A stretch of DNA of 64,000 nucleotides from DATFVA01 sp963832715 (GCA_963832715.1 CAWHVB010000001.1:124001-188000), one strand, 5' to 3'. Shown: positions 28,287 to 36,649, numbered from the stretch's first letter. Numbers and translations are program-made. Notes: generated by a model not told the origin, from the letters alone.

Positions 28287-29416
28287 TTTGGTGATACCAA
28301 AAGGATATCAATGTTTTCTTCTGCAGCAAGCGATGCCAGAGCGCGGAATAAATTATTTGGCTTCAATCTATACATAATCGAAAACACCGGCTTGCCAATC
28401 ACTATCAGAGAAGCTTCTTTTTTAGCAGCAAACGCCACAATTGATTTAGCAATTTCATTGCTGTTTATTTCTTCAACTTCAGCACCCAGCTCTGTCGCAA
28501 GTTTAAAGTTATTTAATAGATGCCTTTGAACAGCCGGATCTATTTTATCTAATTTTTCTTTATCTGTTTGGACATAAACTACATACCATTTTGAGTTATA
28601 TAGTGCTGCAATACGGGAAGAACGTCTTATTATTTTTTTACCGGAGTGATAATTTGAACTAAGCGCCGTCACAATTGCATTGATTCTATCGCGTGAATCA
28701 AGTGGAATATCTCTTACGATTTTTCTTTCAACCTGACGCGATACTTCCTTCAGGGCAAGGTCGCGAAGCTGCAATAGTTTATCTTCCTGGAAAAAATTCT
28801 GCAGTGCAATAGGTACTTTTTGCAAATCATAAATTTTCCCCTCCTTTAAACGTTCAATTAATTCGTCAATTGTCAGGTCAACATTCACAACTTCATCAGC
28901 CGAATGGATAATAGTGTCCGGCACTCTTTCTGTTATTCTGATCCCTGCTATTTTTTCAACCCGTTCATTAATACTTTCAATATGCTGAATATTGACAGTA
29001 CTTATTACATTTATTCCCGTGTCTAATAATTCTTTAACATCCTGCCAGCGTTTTTCATTTTTTGAACCCGGAATATTAGTATGAGCCAGTTCATCAACTA
29101 GTACAATTTCCGGCTTTTGAAGTAAAATTGCATCAACATCCATTTCCTCAAGCTGTTTCCCTTTATAAAATATTTTTTTTCTTTCAATTGCCGGCAAGCC
29201 TTCAGTGAGCTTTTGTGTTTCTATTCTTCCGTGAGTTTCAATGTAACCGACCATTACATCAATTTTTTCTTCGAGCAATTCGTGGGCTTCAAGCAGCATT
29301 CTATATGTTTTACCTACACCGGCAGCCATCCCTATATAAATTTTTAATTTGCCCTTTTTTGAAGAGCGAATAAGATTCAAAAATCTTTCTGCCGATATGG
29401 ATATTTGGGGTTCCAT
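28283..29416 (-). CDS. kdpD: Short KdpD: KdpD-N plus Usp domain, no kinase
   Basis: 377 residues. The N-terminal KdpD domain has a P-loop (GMAAGVGKTYRML) and Walker B-like LVDELAHTN, followed by SVNIQHIESINE, all hallmark KdpD motifs. From about residue 250 a universal-stress-protein domain follows (RINAIVTALSSNYHS ... ASLIVIGKPVFS). The protein ends there; the DUF4118, GAF and kinase parts of E. coli KdpD are absent, as in many Bacteroidota. The Usp part binds cyclic-di-AMP in some species. It follows the porin by 3 bp and overlaps the kinase gene. Confidence 0.94.
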   Translation of the reverse strand: MEPQISISAERFLNLIRSSKKGKLKIYIGMAAGVGKTYRMLLEAHELLEEKIDVMVGYIETHGRIETQKLTEGLPAIERKKIFYKGKQLEEMDVDAILLQKPEIVLVDELAHTNIPGSKNEKRWQDVKELLDTGINVISTVNIQHIESINERVEKIAGIRITERVPDTIIHSADEVVNVDLTIDELIERLKEGKIYDLQKVPIALQNFFQEDKLLQLRDLALKEVSRQVERKIVRDIPLDSRDRINAIVTALSSNYHSGKKIIRRSSRIAALYNSKWYVVYVQTDKEKLDKIDPAVQRHLLNNFKLATELGAEVEEINSNEIAKSIVAFAAKKEASLIVIGKPVFSIMYRLKPNNLFRALASLAAEENIDILLVSPK

Positions 29417-29419
29417 TAA

Positions 29420-30124
29420 TTATAAACTAAAACCTGCTGCTAAATATGCTTTTTCATTTCTCGGATTAACTATAAAAGAGATAAAAACCGGCAACTTTAG
29501 TGCATCTGATACTTTAATATATTTAGTTGCTTTGAGGCCAACATTGATAACATTGATATTTTCTGTATTGTAAAATAATGAATTCTTTTTGCTTCCACCC
29601 GCTGCTCCAATAAATGAATCGAATGTAATATCACTCACTTCTGCAGTATATGCAATTTCAAAATAAGTGTTATTTCCCGGATCGTTATAGAAATTGTAAT
29701 ACGCCGACACACTAATTGGTATGTTTTCCCCGCTAAGAATCAAGCCGGTTTCGAGCAGATGTGCTCCATTTTCATTATCAAAATTAAAAAGCTTACTTCC
29801 GGAATTGGGATAATAATAATCGGTAATTATGGGTGCAGCAATAATATTACCCAGCTTAATATCATAGCTTAACCATATATCAATTTCATCTGAGGCTGAT
29901 TCCTGATTTGAAAAAGTGTAAGCCCCCCAAAAACCCAAAGTGAAATTATGATATGCAAAACCAATTGAAGGTTGAATACTGGGAGTAGAGGCAATATCGA
30001 AACCTCTCCAAATATATCTGCTAACAAAATCAACATTAGGGGAAATCTCAAAACTTGTCTGTCCCTCAATAAAAGTAGAATGGCTTAAAAATATAAATAC
30101 GGCTATTGTAAATATTTTTTTCAT
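29420..30124 (-). CDS. TorF-like putative outer-membrane porin
   Basis: 234 residues with a signal peptide (MKKIFTIAVFIFLSHSTFIEG). The mature part begins SPNVDFVSRYIWRGFDIAST, the typical start of the gcw_chp/TorF-like porin family, and consists of alternating amphipathic strands ending in a short aromatic C-terminus (YLAAGFSL). It sits inside the kdp operon between kdpC and kdpD, an order seen in Bacteroidota, and may let potassium or other small ions cross the outer membrane; that function is inferred from location. Confidence 0.85.
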   Translation of the reverse strand: MKKIFTIAVFIFLSHSTFIEGQTSFEISPNVDFVSRYIWRGFDIASTPSIQPSIGFAYHNFTLGFWGAYTFSNQESASDEIDIWLSYDIKLGNIIAAPIITDYYYPNSGSKLFNFDNENGAHLLETGLILSGENIPISVSAYYNFYNDPGNNTYFEIAYTAEVSDITFDSFIGAAGGSKKNSLFYNTENINVINVGLKATKYIKVSDALKLPVFISFIVNPRNEKAYLAAGFSL

Positions 30125-30156
30125 TTTACATTTTTTTAGTTTTGTTAATAAAGTAC

Positions 30157-30747
30157 CTATTCCTGTATAAAGGATCTTCCGGATATATCATTTAATGCAA
30201 GATTAAGTTTAAGAACATTTACTCTTTCAGTCCCGAATAAACCGAACAGCGGCTTCTCAACATTCTTATCAACCAATTCTTTTAATTTTTCTTCGCTCAT
30301 ATTTCTTTCCTTTGCAACACGGGGGATTTGAATAAAAGCTGCCTGAGGAGAAATATGGGGATCAAGCCCCGCACCAGAAGCGGTAACAAGATCAGAAGGG
30401 ATTTCATTTCTTTTCACTTCCGGATTTCTATGTAGAAAATCTTCAATCCTTTTTTCAACTTCAGACAAATATTCCGGATTGGTCGGTCCCTTGTTTGAAC
30501 CGCCGGTAGAAGCGGCATTGTAGTCGACTGCGGAAGGTCTTCCCCAAAAATATTTATCCGAATAAAATTTTTGCCCGATATTTTCGAAACCCACCAGATT
30601 TCCATTTCTGTATACCGGTAATCCGTTTGATTGTTGTGGGAAGAATAATCCTACCCCCCAAATAAACAACGGGAACAACAATCCGAATAAAATTACCGTT
30701 GCAAGATGAAGTTTTATATCTTTTAAAATATTTTTCATTTCAGACAT
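30157..30747 (-). CDS. kdpC: KdpC, potassium-transporting ATPase subunit C
   Basis: 196 residues. A single N-terminal membrane segment (HLATVILFGLLFPLFIWGVGLFF), then the conserved periplasmic region with GQKFYSDKYFWGRPSAVDYN, SGGSNKGPTN-type sequence (here STGGSNKGPTNPEY) and SGAGLDPHISPQAA. KdpC stabilises the KdpFABC pump and couples KdpA to KdpB. It is 21 bp after kdpB and complete in length. Confidence 0.96.
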   Translation of the reverse strand: MSEMKNILKDIKLHLATVILFGLLFPLFIWGVGLFFPQQSNGLPVYRNGNLVGFENIGQKFYSDKYFWGRPSAVDYNAASTGGSNKGPTNPEYLSEVEKRIEDFLHRNPEVKRNEIPSDLVTASGAGLDPHISPQAAFIQIPRVAKERNMSEEKLKELVDKNVEKPLFGLFGTERVNVLKLNLALNDISGRSFIQE

Positions 30748-30768
30748 CCTTATGCATTATTGAAAACG

Positions 30769-32808
30769 TTAGATAAATAATGACACTATTAAATCAATCA
30801 GCTTTATTCCTACAAAAGGAACAATTAAGCCGCCAAATCCATAGATCATTAAATTTCTTGTAAGAAGAGCAGTCGCTCCGATTGGCTTATACTTTACGCC
30901 TTTTAAGGCAAGCGGTATTAACGCCGGGATTATAAATGCATTAAATATTACGGCAGATAGAATGGCCGATTCCGGACTTTCAAGTTTCATAATATTCAGC
31001 GCATTCAATCCCGGAATAGCTGCGGCAAACAATGCCGGAACTATTGCAAAGTATTTAGCAACATCATTTACAATTGAAAAAGTTGTAACATTACCGCGGG
31101 TAATTAACATCTGCTTACCTATTTCAATTACCTCTAATACTTTTGTCGGATCATTGTCAAGATCAACCATATTAGCGGCTTCTTTTGCAGCCTGTGTTCC
31201 CGAGTTCATCGCTACGCCAACATCAGCTTGAGCAAGAGCCGGTGCATCATTAGTTCCATCGCCCATCATTGCAACCAGCTTTCCTTCTTTCTGCTCTTTC
31301 AAGATATAATTCATCTTATCTTCCGGTTTAGCTTCTGCAATAAAGTCATCTACGCCTGCCTGGTTCGCAATAAATTTAGCTGTTAAGGGATTATCTCCCG
31401 TCACCATTACGGTTTTAACTCCCATTTTTCTTAACCTTGCAAACCTTTCCTGTATGCCGGGTTTTATAATATCCTCAAGCTGTATAACACCAACTGCTTT
31501 TTTATTAACTGCAACTACCAGCGGCGTTCCGCCGTTTGATGCAATTTCTTCCACTTTTGTATTTATTTCTTTCTCTATACCATCAGTATCTGAAGCCCAA
31601 TTTTTTATGGCGTCCCAGGAACCTTTGCGTATTTGAGTTCCATCGGGGAAGTCTATCCCGCTCATTCTTGTCCCTGCAGTGAACTCAATAAAATTTCCAT
31701 CTTTTGCGGTTTTTTGCATTACAGAAGGTTCAAGCTTTGGCGCGAGTTCAACAATAGATTTCCCTTCCGGCGTTGGATCGGCAAGTGAACCCAGCAGACA
31801 ATATTTTATAAACTCCCGTTTATCTGTTCCATTTACGGGATACATATTTGTAGCTTTTCTATTTCCAATTGTTATCGTTCCGGTTTTATCCAAAAGAATA
31901 ACATCTATATCTCCGGCATTCTCAACTGCTTTACCTGATTTTGCGATTACATTAGCTCTTAATGCTCTGTCCATTCCGGCAATTCCTATTGCTGAAAGCA
32001 AGCCGCCGATTGTTGTGGGTATAAGGCAGACGAACAGAGAGATTAAAGCCGTTATTGTTACGGCTGTATTTGCATAATCACCAAATGGTTTAAGTGTTAC
32101 AGTTACTAAGAGAAAAATCATTGTAAAACCAGCAAGCAGAATCGTGAGGGCTATTTCATTCGGAGTTTTTTGCCGGTTCGCACCTTCGACAAGCGCTATC
32201 ATCTTATCAAGAAATGATTCGCCTGGTTCTGTTAAAACTTTGACCTTAATTTTATCAGATAAAACTTTCGTTCCGCCGATTACCCCTGAGTGATCTGTCC
32301 CGGCTTCTCTTATTACGGGTGCTGATTCACCGGTTATTGCGGATTCATCAATGGATGCAATGCCTTCTACTATTTCTCCGTCAATGGGGATTGTATCTCC
32401 GGCTTCTGCAATAAAAATATCTCCTTTTTTCAATTGTGAAGAGGGAATTGTTTTTATTTCATCATTATCACCGATAATTTTCGCATCGGTTTCTTCTCTT
32501 GTTTTTCTTAACGAAGAAGCCTGCGCTTTTCCTCTTGCTTCGGCTATCGCTTCGGCAAAATTTCCGAATAAAACTGTTAATAATAGCAAGATAGTTATCA
32601 GCAGATTGTATCCAAAGAGACCCTGTCCGCTCCCCGGTGATACAATTGATAATATTGTTATGGATAGCATTATTACTGTTCCTATTTCAACAGTAAACAT
32701 CACCGGATTTTTCATCATCATCTTTGGATTTAACTTTATAAAAGATTCGCTGATTGATTCTTTTACGATATCCGGCGTGAATAATTTTATATTTTTTTGT
32801 CGTTTCAT
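30769..32808 (-). CDS. kdpB: KdpB, P-type ATPase subunit of the potassium pump
   Basis: 679 residues. Phosphorylation motif DKTGTITIGN, actuator motif ITGESAPVI, hinge GDGTNDAPALAQADVGVAM, nucleotide-domain KGSW, and seven expected membrane segments. It hydrolyses ATP to drive potassium import through KdpA under potassium limitation. Length is close to E. coli KdpB (682). No missing key residue was seen. It lies 54 bp after kdpA on the same strand. Confidence 0.97.
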   Translation of the reverse strand: MKRQKNIKLFTPDIVKESISESFIKLNPKMMMKNPVMFTVEIGTVIMLSITILSIVSPGSGQGLFGYNLLITILLLLTVLFGNFAEAIAEARGKAQASSLRKTREETDAKIIGDNDEIKTIPSSQLKKGDIFIAEAGDTIPIDGEIVEGIASIDESAITGESAPVIREAGTDHSGVIGGTKVLSDKIKVKVLTEPGESFLDKMIALVEGANRQKTPNEIALTILLAGFTMIFLLVTVTLKPFGDYANTAVTITALISLFVCLIPTTIGGLLSAIGIAGMDRALRANVIAKSGKAVENAGDIDVILLDKTGTITIGNRKATNMYPVNGTDKREFIKYCLLGSLADPTPEGKSIVELAPKLEPSVMQKTAKDGNFIEFTAGTRMSGIDFPDGTQIRKGSWDAIKNWASDTDGIEKEINTKVEEIASNGGTPLVVAVNKKAVGVIQLEDIIKPGIQERFARLRKMGVKTVMVTGDNPLTAKFIANQAGVDDFIAEAKPEDKMNYILKEQKEGKLVAMMGDGTNDAPALAQADVGVAMNSGTQAAKEAANMVDLDNDPTKVLEVIEIGKQMLITRGNVTTFSIVNDVAKYFAIVPALFAAAIPGLNALNIMKLESPESAILSAVIFNAFIIPALIPLALKGVKYKPIGATALLTRNLMIYGFGGLIVPFVGIKLIDLIVSLFI

Positions 32809-32862
32809 TTTTTATAAATCCTTTTAATTATAATGGCGACATCTTTCAAAATCATTTATTAG

Positions 32863-34557
32863 TTACATTGAAAAAAATTCTGCGATCGGTCCCAGCGTTA
32901 AAGCGGGGAAAAACGATAAGGCTGCTACTACCACAAGAACACCAAACAAAACAACGCCGAATGCAATGCTGTCAACTTTTAATGTTCCTTCCGAAAATGG
33001 AATTGATTTTTTTAACGCCAGCGAGCCCGCAATAGCAATAGGTCCGATGATCGGGAGATACCTTCCAATAAGCATTACAGTACCCGTCATAATATTCCAG
33101 AATGCGGTATTGTCACCCAGTCCTTCAAAGCCGGAACCATTGTTAGCTGCTGCTGAAGAAAATTCATAAAGCATTTCCGAAAATCCGTGATACGATGGAT
33201 TGTTAAGCCAGCCGATTGAAGCGTTATTTGCTGCAATAAAAGATGAGATCGCGGTACCAACCAAAATTAAAAACGGGTGAAGGAGTATAATCAGTGAAGC
33301 TATTTTTACTTCCCTTGCTTCAATCTTTTTCCCCAGAAATTCCGGAGTTCTTCCGACCATCAATCCGCCGATAAAAACCGCAATAATTACAAACATAAAA
33401 AAGTTAATAAAACCTACTCCAACTCCACCGTAAATCGAGTTAATCATCATATCAACAAGATAAATCCCACCAGAAAGCGGAGTCTGACTATCGTGCATTG
33501 AATTAACAGAACCATTAGAGGTTGATGTTGTAGAAACTCCCCAAAGTGCAGAAGCGGCGGGACCAAAACGGACTTCCTTTCCTTCCATACTTCCCATTGG
33601 CTGGGATACACCAAGCTTTGCTATTTCCGGATTTCCCGCAGATTCAAGCGATACCGTCGTGCTTACAAATGAGAGGAAAGCAACTGTCATCACTCCAAAA
33701 AATATCCATGCGAGTTTTTTCTTTTCAAAATAAAATCCAAATGCAAAAACTAATGCGACCGGTATAATCAGAATAGAAAAATTTTCAACAATATTTGTAA
33801 GGTAATTAGGATTCTCAAAAGGATGAGCAGAATTAGGACCAAAGAATCCGCCGCCGTTAGTACCCAATTGTTTTATAGCAACCATCGGTGCAACCGGTCC
33901 GGTGGCAACAAAAGTTGTGTCTCCTTCAAGTGTAATTACTTTTTGCGGTCCTTCGAAAGTTGTGGGTGTTCCATTTAAAAGAAGTATTACCGCTATTAGA
34001 ATAGAAGGTGGGAGCAAAATCCGTGTGCAGCTTTTAAGAAATAGATTATAAAAATTGCCAATATCTGTTGATTTTTTTTCTTTTAATCCTTTAAATAATA
34101 ATGCAAGCGCAGCAATCCCGGTTGCCGCGGTAACGAACTGTAAAAAGCAGATAACTATTAATTGTGAAAAATATGTTAAGCCCGTTTCACCCGAATAATG
34201 CTGAAGATTTGTATTGGACGTAAAACTTGCGGCAGTATTGTAAGCGAGTGTTGCTTCCATATTTGAAATCTTTGCCGGATTCCAGAATGGAATAATTCCC
34301 TGGATCATTAAAAGAATTATTGCCCAGACAAAAAAGACTGCATTAAGCCTAAGCAAAGCTTTCATATTATTTTTCCAATCCAGTGACTCATCGGGATTTA
34401 TAGAAGCAATTTTAAAAACAAACTTTTCAATAGGTGAAAGAAAATCGCTCCAGACTTTTTCACCTTTAAAAACTTTGCTGATATGTTTGCCTAAAGGATA
34501 GGCAAGAATAAAAGTTAGAAGAATAATTAATACAACACCGTTTAATTCAGGATTCAT
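32863..34557 (-). CDS. kdpA: KdpA, potassium-binding channel-like subunit
   Basis: 564 residues, ten membrane segments expected. Pore-loop signatures of the four repeats are visible: SNTNLQHYSGETGLTYF, QLGTNGGGFFGPNSAHPFENP, TSTSNGSVNSM and NNGSGFEGLGDNT. It selects potassium for the KdpFABC pump. Close to the usual length (E. coli 557). It lies 9 bp after kdpF. Confidence 0.97.
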   Translation of the reverse strand: MNPELNGVVLIILLTFILAYPLGKHISKVFKGEKVWSDFLSPIEKFVFKIASINPDESLDWKNNMKALLRLNAVFFVWAIILLMIQGIIPFWNPAKISNMEATLAYNTAASFTSNTNLQHYSGETGLTYFSQLIVICFLQFVTAATGIAALALLFKGLKEKKSTDIGNFYNLFLKSCTRILLPPSILIAVILLLNGTPTTFEGPQKVITLEGDTTFVATGPVAPMVAIKQLGTNGGGFFGPNSAHPFENPNYLTNIVENFSILIIPVALVFAFGFYFEKKKLAWIFFGVMTVAFLSFVSTTVSLESAGNPEIAKLGVSQPMGSMEGKEVRFGPAASALWGVSTTSTSNGSVNSMHDSQTPLSGGIYLVDMMINSIYGGVGVGFINFFMFVIIAVFIGGLMVGRTPEFLGKKIEAREVKIASLIILLHPFLILVGTAISSFIAANNASIGWLNNPSYHGFSEMLYEFSSAAANNGSGFEGLGDNTAFWNIMTGTVMLIGRYLPIIGPIAIAGSLALKKSIPFSEGTLKVDSIAFGVVLFGVLVVVAALSFFPALTLGPIAEFFSM

Positions 34558-34566
34558 TTCCTCTCC

Positions 34567-34644
34567 TTAAAATTTTTCCGGTTTAACTAATGCATAAAAG
34601 AGATATGCAAATACGAGTGCGCTTATTATTAATAATAAAATCAT
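34567..34644 (-). CDS. kdpF: KdpF, small stabilising subunit
   Basis: 25 residues, one membrane segment, ending YALVKPEKF, the hallmark ending of KdpF proteins. The ATG at 34644 follows AAAGGAGTCACA (good Shine-Dalgarno). It is first in the FABC order and ends 9 bp before kdpA. Too short to be called by most gene finders. Confidence 0.88.
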   Translation of the reverse strand: MILLLIISALVFAYLFYALVKPEKF

Positions 34645-34660
34645 TGTGACTCCTTTACAT

Positions 34661-34744
34661 TTATAACTTATCAAAAAGTTGAATTGACTTAAAAAACAGA
34701 TAGAAGCAAAAAACTCCCAGCATAATCATTAATATTTCCAGCAT
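34661..34744 (-). CDS. 27-residue membrane peptide heading the kdp operon
   Basis: ATG at 34744, Shine-Dalgarno AAAAAAGGATTT. The peptide MLEILMIMLGVFCFYLFFKS, followed by a short basic end, is a single membrane helix, followed 16 bp later by kdpF. I do not recognise the family. It has the look of a small transporter subunit or an upstream peptide. The ATG-to-promoter distance (43 bp) matches that of trkH (44 bp), which supports it as the first gene of the transcript. Confidence 0.6.
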   Translation of the reverse strand: MLEILMIMLGVFCFYLFFKSIQLFDKL

Positions 34745-34772
34745 TGTTAAATCCTTTTTTCGGCAAGATAAC

Positions 34773-34787
34773 TCTAATAAAGTGCCA
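34773..34787 (-). promoter_or_regulatory. Sigma-54-like -24/-12 element upstream of kdp
   Basis: On the minus strand TGGCAC, then TTTAT, then TAGAG. The -24 half is perfect; the -12 half has GA for GC. It is 82 bp downstream of the nearer upstream site and 43 bp before the first ATG, the same geometry as at trkH. Confidence 0.45.
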
Positions 34788-34792
34788 GAGCG

Positions 34793-34819
34793 CTAAGTAT
34801 TGCTTTTACAATTACTTAG
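34793..34819. promoter_or_regulatory. Inverted repeat between upstream sites and promoter of kdp
   Basis: CTAAGTATTG (34793-34802) and CAATTACTTAG (34809-34819) form an inverted repeat with one extra base in one arm. It could bind a dimeric regulator or help bend the DNA between the enhancer and promoter. The trkH upstream region has no clear equivalent. Confidence 0.45.
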
Positions 34820-34852
34820 GCTACAAATATCAAACTGTTTTACCGATAATGC

Positions 34853-34890
34853 TTTCAAAATGGAAGGGTCATTTTTTATATTGGAAGGGT
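34853..34890 (-). promoter_or_regulatory. Tandem upstream site shared with trkH
   Basis: On the minus strand ACCCTTCCA occurs twice, starting at 34890 and 34869, 21 bp apart. The second copy continues as ACCCTTCCATTTTGAAA, identical to 2162-2178 upstream of trkH. TTC-N6-GAA inside the motif is an imperfect inverted repeat. Confidence 0.65.
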
Positions 34891-34944
34891 AAATAATAAA
34901 TGATCATGAGAAGTAAATGAAATAGTTCATTTGACACAGTCATT

Positions 34945-34997
34945 AAAATCAAGAAGCCTCAATACGAACTGTATTAAGGTTTTTTTGGCGGGGCCGA
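34945..34997 (-). repeat. tRNA-Asp 3' end plus terminator repeat, left copy
   Basis: A terminator-like hairpin (AGCCTCAATAC...GTATTAAGG) joined to GCGGGGCCGA, which is the complement of a tRNA-Asp 3' end. A closely similar unit lies at 36125-36179. The two copies flank a 1.13-kb AT-rich segment. They share AAAATCAA.AAGCCTCAATACGAA.TGTATTAAGG and GCGGGG.CCGA. Confidence 0.6.
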
Positions 34998-35104
34998 ATA
35001 TTAGCTCATTTTCTTCCATTTCTGGTGCTGTTAGGAATTGGTTTGAATGATTTTTGTGATAACCATATAAATGAATTTAAAGGAAATTATAAAGGAGCTA
35101 AAAA

Positions 35105-35953
35105 ATGAAAATTTTATTTTCAACAATAATTCTTTGTTTCTTTTGTACACAATTTGTTTCGGCAGCTGACTTAGAGTTAAATATTGCTGTCTCAAAGAAT
35201 ATATTTTTAACAGCTGAGCCAATCGAGGTTGGTGTGACCCTAAAGAATTCCAGTAACCAGATTATAATGACGAAGTATCCGCATCCCTCTGTACAAACTC
35301 TCAGATTAGATATAATTGATGATGCAGGAAATATTGTCCCCTATAACGGTTATTATGCAAGTGGAGAAAAAATTAGTCTGGAACTACAGCCAAATGAAGA
35401 ATTTTACCAGTTATTGGTACTTGACGAACTATTCGGTACTGGGTATAGTACAGAGCTGTATAATATGAGTATTGATCCTGGGAATTATAGTATACAGGCT
35501 TTTTTTACAGATGGTGTATTCAACATCGCAAGTGACACGATTTCAATCGAGGTTGTCCCTCCCTCTGGAAAGGAATTAGATGTTTATACTGAATTTTTGC
35601 GAATTTCTAATAGTAATAATAATACCAATCAGCAAAACATTTTAGATGTCTGTAATAAGTATCTAATGTTAGTTGAACATAATCCCTCAAGTGTTTATTC
35701 TCCCACAATACTAGTTCAACTGTCAGCTTTATATTATGTAGTTTTAAAGGACAAGCACAAAGCTGAAAAAATTCTAAAGAAATTACTCCAGGAATACCCT
35801 GGTTCAGGTAAATGTAGAAATCATATAACAACTATACTTGATTCGATACCATCAAAATCAGGCAAAATTGACTTTTTACAAAAAGTTAAAACTCAGAGTA
35901 AAGGTTCCTTAATGGAAAAAATATATAATAAAAAACTAGCTGAAATCAATTAA
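35105..35953 (+). CDS. Exported protein of unknown function with a TPR-like end
   Basis: 282 residues with a signal peptide (MKILFSTIILCFFCTQFVSA). The first half looks like an Ig-like/beta-sandwich domain (IAVSKNIFLTAEPIEVGVTL); the second half is helical and resembles a tetratricopeptide repeat (LYYVVLKDKHKAEKILKKLL). Strong Shine-Dalgarno (AAAGGAGCTAAAAA). It is clearly richer in A+T than the neighbouring genes and lies alone between two tRNA-end repeats, so it is probably an acquired cargo gene. No function is assigned. Confidence 0.78.
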   Translation: MKILFSTIILCFFCTQFVSAADLELNIAVSKNIFLTAEPIEVGVTLKNSSNQIIMTKYPHPSVQTLRLDIIDDAGNIVPYNGYYASGEKISLELQPNEEFYQLLVLDELFGTGYSTELYNMSIDPGNYSIQAFFTDGVFNIASDTISIEVVPPSGKELDVYTEFLRISNSNNNTNQQNILDVCNKYLMLVEHNPSSVYSPTILVQLSALYYVVLKDKHKAEKILKKLLQEYPGSGKCRNHITTILDSIPSKSGKIDFLQKVKTQSKGSLMEKIYNKKLAEIN

Positions 35954-35965
35954 TGGAGTAAAAAG

Positions 35966-36016
35966 ATGAAAATGAGAATAAGATATGTAACATTGATATT
36001 ATTATTTTCACTTTAA
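35966..36016 (+). pseudogene. Remnant start of a second exported protein
   Basis: Immediately after the cargo gene, an ATG opens a 16-residue peptide (MKMRIRYVTLILLLFS) that looks like the beginning of a signal peptide and then hits a stop. It suggests a deleted or truncated second gene in the insertion. Confidence 0.4.
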
Positions 36017-36124
36017 CTAACCATACTAATCAATCCTTTTTTAACAAGATGTATCTGAGATTAGTCGATACAAAGTTGGTACAGTGTCGGTACACAGGCA
36101 GTGGGATTTACTTACCGCTTTTAA

Positions 36125-36179
36125 AATCAAAAAGCCTCAATACGAATTGTATTAAGGCTTTCAAATGCGGGGACCGATC
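36125..36179 (-). repeat. tRNA-Asp 3' end plus terminator repeat, right copy
   Basis: Hairpin AAAGCCTCAATAC-GAATT-GTATTAAGGCTTT followed by GCGGGGACCGA. It is the right-hand partner of 34945-34997. On the minus strand the hairpin follows a tRNA 3' end and would act as its terminator. Confidence 0.6.
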
Positions 36180-36330
36180 CCCGCTGATGTTCTTAGCGGG
36201 ACAGGCGAGACTTGATTCTCGCATCCTGTTACATAAAAAAATCCCCTCCGGAAAACCGTGGGGATTTTTTTATGCGGGGCCGATCCCGATTCGCCATCGG
36301 GACGACGCCTGCGTGACTTAATACGTCATT
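36170..36330 (-). pseudogene. Decayed tRNA-Asp copies
   Basis: Two tRNA-Asp-like fragments on the minus strand. One ends in GGTCCCCGC (near 36170). The other contains GTCACGCAGGCGTC followed by a GTCCCGATGGCGAATCGGGATC stretch and GGCCCCGC (36275-36320). The second keeps the anticodon-arm side and the acceptor end, but its T arm is replaced by a different hairpin. Neither folds as a normal tRNA. Confidence 0.45.
36235..36271. terminator. Strong bidirectional terminator in the tRNA cluster
   Basis: AAAAAAATCCCC and GGGGATTTTTTT form a 12-bp stem around a 13-base loop, with T runs on both strands. On the minus strand it follows one of the decayed tRNA copies. Confidence 0.75.
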
Positions 36331-36341
36331 GTCCGTTACAT

Positions 36342-36397
36342 AAAAATCCTTTAAAATCAACAAAGCTCTGTAAGTTTTTAACTTAGAGGATTTTTTT
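36342..36397 (-). terminator. Terminator of tRNA-Asp
   Basis: AAAAATCCT and AGGATTTTTTT form the base of a long imperfect stem just after the CCA end of the intact tRNA-Asp on the minus strand. Confidence 0.6.
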
Positions 36398-36398
36398 A

Positions 36399-36475
36399 TG
36401 GCGGGGCCGACGAGACTCGAACTCGCGACCTCCTGCGTGACAGGCAGGCGTTCTAACCAACTGAACTACGACCCC
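36399..36475 (-). tRNA. tRNA-Asp (GTC)
   Basis: Reading the minus strand: acceptor GGGGTCG, D arm with TTCAGTTGGTTAGAA, anticodon arm CCTGC-CTGTCAC-GCAGG with anticodon GTC, T arm GCGAG-TTCGAGT-CTCGT, acceptor CGGCCCC, discriminator G and an encoded CCA (36399-36401). All arms pair, so it is functional. Further degraded copies lie on both sides. Confidence 0.95.
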
Positions 36476-36498
36476 GAATTATGTAAAGAACTTTTACC

Positions 36499-36560
36499 GG
36501 GCAGCCATTCTAACCAATCCGTCCTGTTTTACAGGACGAGACACGCTGAACTACGACCCC
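36499..36560 (-). pseudogene. tRNA-Asp 5' half split by a hairpin insertion
   Basis: On the minus strand GGGGTCGTAGTTCAG (36560-36546) is identical to the tRNA-Asp 5' end, and TTGGTTAGAA (36517-36508) continues the D arm. Between them 28 bp are inserted (36518-36545), containing a perfect hairpin CGTCCTG-TTTTA-CAGGACG. After the D arm the sequence diverges and no anticodon arm follows. Confidence 0.65.
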
Positions 36561-36649
36561 GGAATATCTGAGAACTTTTCAAAAAAGAGATTCAAATATA
36601 TGCCAACAACACCCTAAAATCAACTCTTTTATAATGTATGAGCCAAATT

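Noticed and set aside
36049..36321. 90-residue open frame in the tRNA-Asp cluster
   Set aside because: It runs through terminator hairpins and decayed tRNA copies; composition and content are not protein-like.
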